In this document: positions 1 to 6,601 of the stretch, piece by piece | Layout of the letters: each line of letters opens with the position of its first letter | How positions within the stretch are numbered: the first letter of the stretch is position 1 | Assembly: GCA_003451645.1 (NCBI GenBank) | Contig: DMER01000014.1 | Location: 7,005-19,689 of the forward strand | From: Alphaproteobacteria bacterium | Lineage (GTDB): Bacteria > Pseudomonadota > Alphaproteobacteria > Micropepsales > Micropepsaceae | Direction: 5' to 3' | DNA: 12,685 nucleotides | Position numbers and translations under genes: made by a program | Notes under the pieces: generated by a model | Databases searched by the model: none | What the model saw: only the letters and a program-made list of their open reading frames with translations | Told to the model about the DNA's origin: nothing

Positions 1-44
1 GGGGGCAGTTGCCGGCTATTAGCCCCCCTCGGCGCTTCGTGCCG

Positions 45-69
45 CTCCCCCCAAAACAAGTTGGGGGAG
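45..69. repeat. C-run/G-run hairpin, probable dispersed intergenic palindrome
   Basis: An arm of CTCCCCCC (45-52) faces GGGGGAG (63-69) across an A-rich loop, giving a strong hairpin. The flanks, with CTTCGTGCCG on one side and GATGAAGCGC on the other, resemble the short intergenic palindromic elements common in alphaproteobacterial genomes. It could also be a transcription terminator, but no T-tract follows the stem on either strand. Copy number cannot be judged from one window. Confidence 0.4.
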
Positions 70-207
70 ATGAAGCGCAAGCGCGACTGACTTAGCGCCT
101 TTGCTTTCGCCTTGGCGGCTTGGCGCGAAACCATTTCTGTCAGAGATTGAAGGCGGCGACAGGGGGGCATGGCTCCCGCACATATGATGCTGGTCATGCT
201 GCACCAA

Positions 208-236
208 TTGCTGCGCAGCATAACATTTTGCTGCGC
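208..236. promoter_or_regulatory. Candidate PhaR operator (TGC-rich palindrome and direct repeat)
   Basis: TGCTGCGCAGCA at 209-220 is a perfect 12-bp palindrome with a CTGC/GCAG core. The nonamer TTGCTGCGC occurs at 208-216 and again at 228-236, a 20-bp period or about two helical turns. PhaR proteins of the Paracoccus type are known to bind TGC-rich DNA with CTGC...GCAG half-sites, and phaR genes are often autoregulated. The link to this phaR is inferred from position and sequence only; the half-sites abut here instead of being separated by a short spacer. Confidence 0.4.
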
Positions 237-343
237 CCGCACGATTGCAGGTGCGCGCTCGCGAAATCTGCAATATCCTTTCCGCAGACAACAATCACGC
301 AGTGCACAAACCTGCGCTGCGGTACCGACACGGGGAGCACGCC

Positions 344-931
344 ATGCCTGCCGAAGAAGGCCCAATCACAATCAAAAAATACGCGAACCGCCGACTCTAC
401 AACACGGCAACGTCGTCCTATGTGACGCTCGACCATCTCGCGGAAATGGTAAAGAAAGGCCAAGAATTCAACGTATATGACGCGAAATCCGGCGAGGACA
501 TTACCCGCTCGGTGCTCACGCAAATCATTTTCGAGGAAGAGGGCAAGGGCCAAAAGCTCCTGCCGATCCAGTTCCTGCGGCAGCTGATCCGCTTTTACGG
601 CGATAGTATGCAGGCGCTCATCCCCGGCTATCTGGACATTAGTATGGAAAGCTTCTCGCGCAATCAGGAGCGCATGCGCAGCCAAATCGCCGAGACCTTT
701 GGCGGCAAGCACATGATGAAGGAGTTCGAATCCCTCACGCGCCAGAACCTGGCGATGTTTGAGCGCGCGGTGCGCATGTTCACGCCCTTTGGCCCCCTGA
801 TGCGCAGCAATGAGCGCGACGAGAAATCAAGCGAACAGATAGCGGCAGCCGCAGAGGCCCAAATCGCCGATCTGAAAAACCAGCTGAATGCAATGCAGCA
901 GCAATTGGCTGAACTGGCAAGCCGGAAATGA
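344..931 (+). CDS. phaR: PhaR, polyhydroxyalkanoate synthesis regulator
   Basis: Transcriptional repressor that senses PHA granules and controls storage-polymer genes such as phasins and phaR itself (known for the family). The 195-residue product matches the usual length. Residues about 8-68 form the PHB/PHA accumulation DNA-binding domain, with the hallmark KKYANRRLYNT (11-21), YVTLDHLAEMV and a run ending IIFEEE. Residues about 73-112 form the second PHB_acc domain (LPIQFLRQLIRFYGDSMQ). The C-terminus (160-194) is charged and glutamine-rich and looks like a coiled coil. ATG 344 is chosen because GGGGAG at 332-337 lies just upstream and the conserved domain begins a few residues later; an in-frame ATG at 245 would add an unlikely tail. 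TGC-rich repeats upstream suggest autoregulation. No phaC, phaA, phaB or phasin gene lies in the window. Confidence 0.95.
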   Translation: MPAEEGPITIKKYANRRLYNTATSSYVTLDHLAEMVKKGQEFNVYDAKSGEDITRSVLTQIIFEEEGKGQKLLPIQFLRQLIRFYGDSMQALIPGYLDISMESFSRNQERMRSQIAETFGGKHMMKEFESLTRQNLAMFERAVRMFTPFGPLMRSNERDEKSSEQIAAAAEAQIADLKNQLNAMQQQLAELASRK

Positions 932-941
932 TTCTGGAACG

Positions 942-1700
942 ATGGGTAAGGCAGATAAGCGGAAACCAAAGACGCGTATAGAGTTCTTGCAAGACTTTCT
1001 CGCGTTTTGCAATAACAGGTCCGATGGCCTGTGGCTATTTCGCGGAGAACCAAATTCTAGCTTTGAATTGATACCGAAAATCGGCCGCACTGGTATCTTC
1101 AAGACATATGAATATGACAAGGAGCGGTGGCTATACGAGGAATTCGAAAGTCGCTCACGATTATTTCTAGAAGGCCGGGATAAAGATAGAAATAGAATTG
1201 AAACGATGGCAATAGCGCAGCATTATGGCCTGCCCACGAGATTGTTGGATTGGTCTTACAGCCCGCTTGTAGCACTATATTTTGCTGTTACTTCAGAACC
1301 ACTGGACAAGGAGGCAAGAATTCATTCGGTCAGGCCTCAAAGCCGATATGTGATTTCTTCTTCAGAGAGCAAACCTTTGCAGGATGGTCGCGAGCCGGAC
1401 GTCTACTTTGTGCGCCCGCCAACCCTCAACATGCGGATTGCGAACCAGAGAGGGGCATTTTCGTTACATAACCGGCCAAACGTCGCTTGGAAGCCAGCCG
1501 ACGCCGTAAAAGCGCCCGACAGCGTCATCTCTCACTACGCGGAGCTTCGAGTGCCAGCGCAGTTACGAAATGAGTTGAGTGAATTTCTTTTTGTACTTGG
1601 TATTGACGACACAGTGATCCGGCACGATCTTGAAGGTGTGGCCAGAACAATGTCGTGGCAGTTGCGCACTGGCTTTGGGACCTTTGAGGTATCAAGCTGA
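942..1700 (+). CDS. FRG-domain protein
   Basis: The 252-residue product carries an FRG domain (Pfam family of unknown biochemical function, named for its Phe-Arg-Gly motif). The motif is at residues 33-36 (FRGE), followed by the family's central block QHYGLPTRLLDWSYSPLVALYFAV (residues 93-116) and a later RIANQRGAF block (165-173). No membrane segment or signal peptide is visible. FRG proteins occur widely but patchily in bacteria and phages. Codon use differs from neighbours: ATA, AGA, CTA and TTA codons are frequent here and rare around it, which suggests horizontal acquisition. It starts ten bases after phaR stops; an in-frame ATG at 888 would overlap phaR by 44 bases and is less likely. 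The TGA abuts the ATG of the next gene, so the two are probably translationally coupled. Molecular role unknown. Confidence 0.85.
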   Translation: MGKADKRKPKTRIEFLQDFLAFCNNRSDGLWLFRGEPNSSFELIPKIGRTGIFKTYEYDKERWLYEEFESRSRLFLEGRDKDRNRIETMAIAQHYGLPTRLLDWSYSPLVALYFAVTSEPLDKEARIHSVRPQSRYVISSSESKPLQDGREPDVYFVRPPTLNMRIANQRGAFSLHNRPNVAWKPADAVKAPDSVISHYAELRVPAQLRNELSEFLFVLGIDDTVIRHDLEGVARTMSWQLRTGFGTFEVSS

Positions 1701-2078
1701 ATGAAACGGGCACAGAAGAAGCGACCGGAACAAAGCTTCGCACTGAGCGGCCCCTTCTTGCCTGCCGACGAAGAGACAGCTCAAAAGGCGGTGCTGGCTG
1801 TCAGAAAATTTTGGGACAGCCTCAAACCCGACGATGAACAAATCCGGCAAATCAATCGTCTTGGCGAACATGTCGAAGTCGACGACGTTATCATTCCTGC
1901 GCGGACAGCCGTCAGCAGTGGCGCAAGCATCACGGGGACGATCGCAATCGCCGTGACTGTGGGCGAGGCCGAGGATCAACGGTCTCGTCTGGTCCCTGGT
2001 GTTTTCATCGTCGACATGAAAAACGACAAGCCGATAAATCCGCGGGTTAAATTGCGTGTTGAAGAGGCTAAGGGTTAG
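1701..2078 (+). CDS. Hypothetical protein coupled to the FRG gene
   Basis: I do not recognise a family. The 125-residue product has a basic N-terminus (MKRAQKKRPE), a predicted helical stretch at about 23-55 (acidic/alanine, then FWDSLKPDDEQIRQINRLGE), and a probable beta-rich C-terminal half (VDDVIIPARTAV, TGTIAIAVTVGEAE, VPGVFIVDMK). No transmembrane segment is evident. The ATG follows the FRG stop codon with no gap and no own ribosome-binding site, so translation should depend on the upstream gene, which suggests a functional partner such as an antitoxin-like, immunity or accessory protein; that is inference. The TAG stop shares bases 2075-2078 with the TAA of the convergent EAL-domain gene. 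Confidence 0.7.
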   Translation: MKRAQKKRPEQSFALSGPFLPADEETAQKAVLAVRKFWDSLKPDDEQIRQINRLGEHVEVDDVIIPARTAVSSGASITGTIAIAVTVGEAEDQRSRLVPGVFIVDMKNDKPINPRVKLRVEEAKG

Positions 2079-3874
2079 CGCAACCACTCCGGTGCGATGT
2101 CGGGCTTGCCAAGGTAGAAGCCTTGCAGGAAATCGACGCCCATAGCGCACAGGATGTCTGCCTCGCGCTGATCGCTGACCCACTCCGCCACAGTCTGCAG
2201 CCGGAAGTTCCGCGCCAGGTCCACCAAGGTCCGCACAAAGACGAGATTGTCGGGACTGAGCGCCAGGCCTTTGACGAATGACCCATCAATCTTGACCATG
2301 TCGACACGCAGGGCCTGAAGGTTGCGGAACGAGGTATAGCCCGCGCCGAAATCGTCGATGGCGACCTTGGCCCCAATGTCGCGCAGGCGCGCCGTGAAGC
2401 GCACGCTTTCCTCCAGATCGAGAAGGGCTGCGGTCTCGGTCAACTCGACGATCAAGCGCGGCGCCACATCGCGGTTCATCTCCAGCGTCGTGGCAAAACC
2501 TTCGAGCGCCAGCCGGTCACTGGCCGTCATGCCAGAGACATTCAGCGCCAAGCGGACATCGGCATTGCGACGCAAGGTGTCGAGCGCGATCTCCAGGATG
2601 CGCCGGTCGATAAGGCGCACCAGACCCAATTGCTCGGCCGCCGGAATGAATTCGCCAGCAGGGAGCAACTGACCGTCGGGTTTGAGGATGCGCGCGAGAC
2701 ATTCCTGCGCCTCGGCCTTGCCCGTCTTGGGGTCGACAATGGGTTGGTAGGCGATGCGCACGCGGTCATCGGCAAGCGCGCTCAAGATCTGATCGCCGAG
2801 CGAAACGACACGCAGCCGCGTCGATTCGGCCTGCTCTGCATGTTCATAAAGCGCATAACCGCCACGGCCTTGCGCCTTGGCCCGGTCGAGTGCCACTTCC
2901 GCGCGCGCCATGGCCTTTTGCGCGGTATCGGCATCGCAGGGCGCCAGAACTGCGCCAACAGACACGCTGACCGAGACCACACCACAGGGTGTGGTGATGA
3001 CCATGTCGCGCACCGCGTTGCGGATCTCTTGCGAGAGTGTTTGCAGGGCCAGCGCATCGGCGCCAGGCACCGCCATCCCGAATTTGTTGCCAGCCGTGCG
3101 GCCGATGGCGGCATGCGCACCCGCAGTCTCGGCAAGCTTGCGCCCCACGGCGACAATTGCGACATCGGCGGCGTCGGTACCATAGACCTCGTTGAGGACA
3201 GCCAGATCGTCAATGGCGACAACGCAATAGGCGGTGGGCCCTTGCGCCACCATCTCATTGAGCCGGTCCCGCAGGCGCCCGCGGGTCAAGTGCCCGGTCA
3301 TCTCGTCGATGTGTGCGGATTGAAGCACCTGTGCATCGGCGGTCTTGCGGGCCGTAATGTCACGCAAAGTCCCCACCACACGTTCGACCTGACCATTGGG
3401 GCGGGTGAAAACGACCGCCCGGTCCTCAAGCCAGCGAGGCGCTTGGGCTGCCGCGTTAAATTTGAATTCGGCGCAATGCAGCGCGCCTGGCGCGTGGATC
3501 GCCTCAGCGAGGTTTGCGCGCGCCTGAAGGCCTTGGGGGTCGAGATGCTTGCGGAACAGGGCCTCGCTGCTGACGGCGGAGGGATCGCTGATGCCGAGGA
3601 CCCCTTGGACGTCACCGGCCCAGGAGACCTCGCCCGTATCGGGTGTCCAATCATAGACGACACCACCGGCGGCCGAGAGCGCAATACGCAACCTGTCCGC
3701 TTCAGCGACGGACGCAAGCGTCTGCAACGACAACTCTGACTGACGACGCAACACGGCTTTCGACCGCCCCACACAAAACGTGCCCGGATGAGTTCTTCCC
3801 GGTGCTTCTGGGGCAGACCCTAGCGCGCCAACCTTTAAGAAGTGGCGAATTTCGGGACCCTCAAGCTTTGGCAT
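2075..3874 (-). CDS. PAS-GGDEF-EAL protein with degenerate GGDEF, probable c-di-GMP phosphodiesterase
   Basis: A 599-residue signalling protein with a PAS-like region (about 60-175, ending GTLRDITARK), a GGDEF domain (about 185-345) and an EAL domain (about 365-595). The GGDEF signature reads AGNKF (261-265), so cyclase activity is probably lost. In the EAL domain the signature is ECL (391-393), keeping the metal-binding Glu. Other catalytic motifs are present: NVS (445-447), ELTE (477-480), DDFGAGY (507-513), KID (528-530), AEW with Glu564, and QGFYLGKP with Gln584. Cleavage of c-di-GMP is therefore plausible (family knowledge plus inference). No transmembrane segment is seen, so a cytosolic sensor is likely. 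The start is uncertain: the first 50 residues look poorly conserved and ATG 3874 has no clear ribosome-binding site. The gene overlaps the convergent small gene by four bases at its end. Confidence 0.9.
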   Translation of the reverse strand: MPKLEGPEIRHFLKVGALGSAPEAPGRTHPGTFCVGRSKAVLRRQSELSLQTLASVAEADRLRIALSAAGGVVYDWTPDTGEVSWAGDVQGVLGISDPSAVSSEALFRKHLDPQGLQARANLAEAIHAPGALHCAEFKFNAAAQAPRWLEDRAVVFTRPNGQVERVVGTLRDITARKTADAQVLQSAHIDEMTGHLTRGRLRDRLNEMVAQGPTAYCVVAIDDLAVLNEVYGTDAADVAIVAVGRKLAETAGAHAAIGRTAGNKFGMAVPGADALALQTLSQEIRNAVRDMVITTPCGVVSVSVSVGAVLAPCDADTAQKAMARAEVALDRAKAQGRGGYALYEHAEQAESTRLRVVSLGDQILSALADDRVRIAYQPIVDPKTGKAEAQECLARILKPDGQLLPAGEFIPAAEQLGLVRLIDRRILEIALDTLRRNADVRLALNVSGMTASDRLALEGFATTLEMNRDVAPRLIVELTETAALLDLEESVRFTARLRDIGAKVAIDDFGAGYTSFRNLQALRVDMVKIDGSFVKGLALSPDNLVFVRTLVDLARNFRLQTVAEWVSDQREADILCAMGVDFLQGFYLGKPDIAPEWLR

Positions 3875-3914
3875 AGATTGGTGAAGACGGCGTTAAGCTT
3901 GCTGCGGGCTTAAT

Positions 3915-3960
3915 GGAGGTGACCGGGACAGGCATGCTGCTTGCGATTGAGCGGTCATGA
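3915..3960 (+). promoter_or_regulatory. Strong Shine-Dalgarno with 8-codon leader peptide overlapping the next start
   Basis: GGAGGTGA at 3915-3922 is a near-ideal match to the 16S anti-Shine-Dalgarno. Eleven bases later ATG 3934 opens a tiny frame coding MLLAIERS, whose TGA (3958-3960) overlaps ATG 3957 of the following gene in an ATGA arrangement. The downstream gene has no good ribosome-binding site of its own at the usual distance, so ribosomes may load on the leader and reinitiate. This is read directly from the sequence; that the leader is translated is inference. Confidence 0.35.
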
Positions 3961-4277
3961 CCGCGATTATGCCCATCACCCGTTTCATTCCGGTACAAAG
4001 CCGGGCGATGGTGCTGGCGCGGCGGGTGGAGGCGGTGGCACAGATAACCCCCGATCCTGACCAGGAGGCCAATTGGCCGAAATTTGGCCGCAAGATTAGC
4101 GAGGCACCCACCGACGTGGTGCAGCCGCGCCTGCCCAGTACGGGCCTCATGGCGCAGGTTCTTGGGGACCAGTCCCTCGATGCATGCCTTGATGCGGCGC
4201 AGGCGGCAAGAGCCTACCGCCGCTCGCAGGGCCTGTTGGCGGCCCGCCTGAGCCGCCTGGATGTGCGCGGGATCTAG
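3957..4277 (+). CDS. Small hypothetical protein
   Basis: The 106-residue product is not assignable to a named family, although its C-terminal part (LMAQVLGDQSL ... AARAYRRSQGLLAARL, about 69-100) resembles small uncharacterised proteins of alphaproteobacteria that carry an alanine-rich stretch with an AYRR-type motif. The coding case rests on G/C-biased third positions in this frame, a sensible amino-acid mix and a fit between the divergent EAL gene and the convergent transporter. No signal peptide or membrane segment is seen. An in-frame stop at 3948-3950 means the start cannot lie further upstream, so ATG 3957 is used; it overlaps the leader stop described separately. The TAG lies five bases from the end of the POT gene on the other strand. 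A minus-strand frame over the same bases looks like a shadow. Confidence 0.6.
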   Translation: MTAIMPITRFIPVQSRAMVLARRVEAVAQITPDPDQEANWPKFGRKISEAPTDVVQPRLPSTGLMAQVLGDQSLDACLDAAQAARAYRRSQGLLAARLSRLDVRGI

Positions 4278-4282
4278 ACCTG

Positions 4283-6097
4283 CTACCGTCCGTCCTTGCC
4301 CTTGTCCTCGTGGGCGAGGAAGTTGAGGAACGGACTGATCAGCAACAACCCGCCGCCAATGATAATGCCGATCCAGCCAATGTCCCAGAAGGTCGTGACA
4401 TAGGTCTCCAGCGCCTTCTTGGGATCGAGCACCTGCCCCGCCACGGTTTCGGCCGCGGTGAGCTGAGCGATGATGCCGCCGACATATTGCGCCCAGGCAG
4501 AGGCCAGGAACCATGTCGCCATCACGGTCGAGATGACCATCGCAGGCGCCAGCCGCGTCATCTGCGACAAGCCCACGGGCGAGATGCAGAGCTCACCCGT
4601 CGTGTGCAGGAGATAAGCGAGGATCAAGAAGATCTGCGCGACCTTGAAGTTCTCATCGGCGGTCTGGGCGCCCCATACGAGCACGAGGAAGCCGAGGCCT
4701 GCTTGGACCAGCGCGATGCCGAACTTCTCGGCAGGACGGGGGTCGGCATTTCTGCGGCCAAGATAAGCCCACAAGGCCGAGAAGATCGGCGCCAGGATCA
4801 AGATGAAGCCAGCATTATAGGACTGCGTCTGTGCCGCCGTGATGGGGACATCGCCAACCTTGAGGACCGTATTGCGCTCCGCGAACTGATTGAGCGAAGA
4901 GCCCGCCTGCTCAAAGAGCGCCCAGAAGACAACCGATGCGGAGATGAGCACAAGCGCCAGAACGACACGCTGCGTCTCCACAAAGGTGAACTCGGTCAGC
5001 ATGTGATAGACGAAATAGACGAGCACTCCGATCGAGCCCGCACTGAGCAGCAGGAACAAGGTGCTGACCTCGATGTCCAACACCGGCAGCGGATAGCTGA
5101 CGGATGTGTTGAGCTGCAGCAGGTACCAGATGCCCGCCACACCAACCAGTGCCAGCAGATAGATGATCCATTCGGTATTCAGCGGACCGACGACCGCTGC
5201 GGCCAGCTTCTGGGGCTCAGGCGGCTCGCCGCGCCCCTCCAACAAGGGCTTGCCCAGCACGAACACCACATAACCCAGCAACATGCCGAAGCCTGCGAGG
5301 CCAAAGCCCGCATACCAGCCGACCGTCTCACCCAACAGGCCGCAGAGAATCGAGGCCCAGAAGGCGCCCAGATTGATGCCATAGTAGTAGAGCGTGAAAC
5401 CGGGGTCGCGGCGCGGATCGTTGTCCTCATAGAGCTGACCCACGATGGACGAGATATTGGCCTTCAGGAAGCCTACGCCCATAATGATGAGCGCCATGGC
5501 CATATAGAGGATGCTGACGGCGGTTGGGTCTTTGTCGGCGACCGAAAGCTGGTACTCGCCCTTGGGCAAGACTTGCGGCAGCGCGCCGCCCTCCGGCATC
5601 CCCTTGATCAGCATGCCCCCATCAGGCGAGGCGCCGACTTCAAACCGCTCGCCATTAACGATGAGCCGCACCTCGCGCGAGGCCATCCGGCCATCCGCGG
5701 AGAATTCATAGGTCTGACCATTATAGGTCAGGATTTGCTTGGCCGGGCTGCCCTCAAACACCATCGAGAAGTGCCCGGCAACCAACAGCAGCGCGCCAAA
5801 TGCGATGGCCTTGCGGGTTCCCAGATACCGGTCCGCGAGATAGCCGCCAATGAGCGGCATTAGATAAACGAGCGAGGTATAGGTCGCGTAACCTTGCTGC
5901 GCCGTTGCGTCGTCAAAGAGGAAATGCTGGGTCAGGTAAAAGATCAACAGCCCGCGCATGCCGTAATAGGAAAAGCGCTCCCACATCTCAGCGAAGAACA
6001 GGATGTAAAGGCCCCGGGGGTGCTTCCCCAATTGCCACACGACCGGGATCACGGTCAGAATGGTGACGACAATCCCTGCAACAACCACGGCGTTCAT
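4283..6097 (-). CDS. POT/PTR2 family proton-coupled oligopeptide transporter
   Basis: Inner-membrane MFS symporter importing di- and tripeptides with protons (family knowledge). The 604-residue product has the diagnostic ExxER motif (E37, E40, R41 in FAEMWERFSYYG), a motif-A-like GGYLADRYLG (84-93), LKANIS with K212, YYYGINLGAFWASI (237-250), FWALFEQAGSS (391-401) and GELCISPVGLSQMTRLAP (501-518). About 14 hydrophobic segments are visible. It is longer than the usual 450-500 residues because of a soluble beta-rich insertion at about 115-195, between what should be TM3 and TM4. ATG 6097 is preferred: GGGGAG sits about seven bases upstream and the first membrane segment follows directly; an in-frame ATG at 6196 would add an arginine-rich stretch. 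It stands alone on this strand, 156 bases from the helix-turn-helix gene, and ends five bases from the convergent small gene. Confidence 0.93.
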   Translation of the reverse strand: MNAVVVAGIVVTILTVIPVVWQLGKHPRGLYILFFAEMWERFSYYGMRGLLIFYLTQHFLFDDATAQQGYATYTSLVYLMPLIGGYLADRYLGTRKAIAFGALLLVAGHFSMVFEGSPAKQILTYNGQTYEFSADGRMASREVRLIVNGERFEVGASPDGGMLIKGMPEGGALPQVLPKGEYQLSVADKDPTAVSILYMAMALIIMGVGFLKANISSIVGQLYEDNDPRRDPGFTLYYYGINLGAFWASILCGLLGETVGWYAGFGLAGFGMLLGYVVFVLGKPLLEGRGEPPEPQKLAAAVVGPLNTEWIIYLLALVGVAGIWYLLQLNTSVSYPLPVLDIEVSTLFLLLSAGSIGVLVYFVYHMLTEFTFVETQRVVLALVLISASVVFWALFEQAGSSLNQFAERNTVLKVGDVPITAAQTQSYNAGFILILAPIFSALWAYLGRRNADPRPAEKFGIALVQAGLGFLVLVWGAQTADENFKVAQIFLILAYLLHTTGELCISPVGLSQMTRLAPAMVISTVMATWFLASAWAQYVGGIIAQLTAAETVAGQVLDPKKALETYVTTFWDIGWIGIIIGGGLLLISPFLNFLAHEDKGKDGR

Positions 6098-6253
6098 GCG
6101 CCCACTCCCCGGTAAACAGCGGTTTGGTCGCAGCGGCCCCCCGCGCAACCTGATTAGGAACAGCGCAACACGCGCCATGGCAATTGACAAGAGCATCTAA
6201 TGACAGCAACGCCACCCTGGCGCGGGTTCGCAGTGCAGTGTCGCGCAATTGCG

Positions 6254-6595
6254 TCAGATTTTCTTCACGCCGTTGCCTTCCAGAGCCCGGAGCCGTTCCT
6301 CTACTGCGTCAATCCGGCGCAGCGCTTGCTCCAGCCGCGCGGCCAGAGCCTCAACGGTCATTGGTGATTGCGGCACGGGGGTCGACACCCCCGCCCGCGT
6401 TGCGATGTCTTTGGGCTCCACGCCCAGCAAGCCAGACAGAAGGAGGACGTCGCGAGCGCGCAGTTCGCGCTGATCCTTCCAGACCTCGCCCACCTCCTCC
6501 TCGCTCAGCCCTAAGACCTGCGCCACATGGGTGCGTGTTAACGATAGCGCGCGGAGCCGATCCTCAAACCAGGCCTGATCAAAGAACAGAGCCAT
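6254..6595 (-). CDS. Small helix-turn-helix protein with C-terminal coiled coil
   Basis: A 113-residue protein. Residues about 8-70 form a five-helix XRE/Cro-like fold: AWFEDRLRALSLTRTHVAQVLGLSEEEVG resembles helices 1-3, with the recognition helix near 31-42, followed by RARDVLLLSGLLGVEPKDIATRAGV. Residues about 79-107 are a heptad-like stretch (VEALAARLEQALRRIDAVEERLRALE) likely to dimerise. It begins six bases after the thioesterase-like gene on the same strand, so the two should be cotranscribed. It may act as a small transcription factor for local genes, but the HTH match is divergent and a protein-protein role is possible. A short palindrome, CGCAATTGCG (6244-6253), sits right after the stop but has no T-tract. 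Confidence 0.75.
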   Translation of the reverse strand: MALFFDQAWFEDRLRALSLTRTHVAQVLGLSEEEVGEVWKDQRELRARDVLLLSGLLGVEPKDIATRAGVSTPVPQSPMTVEALAARLEQALRRIDAVEERLRALEGNGVKKI

Positions 6596-6601
6596 GACGG
6601 C

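Larger units (their letters stand above)
1..343. other. Non-coding region upstream of phaR
   Basis: I see no convincing gene on either strand here. The left part holds a G/C-rich hairpin (about 45-69). From about 190 to 325 the sequence is rich in TGC and GCA triplets, including a 12-bp palindrome at 209-220, which suggests regulatory sites for phaR. Open frames crossing this region on both strands have poor composition and run into phaR in the wrong frame or orientation. The edge at base 1 may cut an upstream transcription unit that cannot be assessed. Confidence 0.6.

Noticed and set aside
194..712. Minus-strand open frame of 172 codons across the phaR start
   Set aside because: Overlaps the conserved DNA-binding domain of phaR on the other strand and has no family features.
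888..941. Earlier in-frame ATG for the FRG protein at 888
   Set aside because: It would overlap the phaR coiled-coil end by 44 bases and adds residues that read as an out-of-frame copy of phaR; ATG 942 fits the domain start better.
2630..3739. Plus-strand open frame of 369 codons opposite the GGDEF-EAL gene
   Set aside because: Antisense shadow; no recognisable domain, and the minus strand carries complete EAL motifs.
4310..5863. Very long plus-strand open frame (517 codons) opposite the POT transporter
   Set aside because: The product is low-complexity in charged and polar residues (many R, Q, H, D) and lacks any domain. It is the antisense shadow of a high-GC gene with clear POT motifs.
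6210..6222. Hairpin CGCCA-CCC-TGGCG after the helix-turn-helix gene as a terminator
   Set aside because: The stem is only five base pairs with no T-tract on either strand, so it is not a convincing intrinsic terminator.
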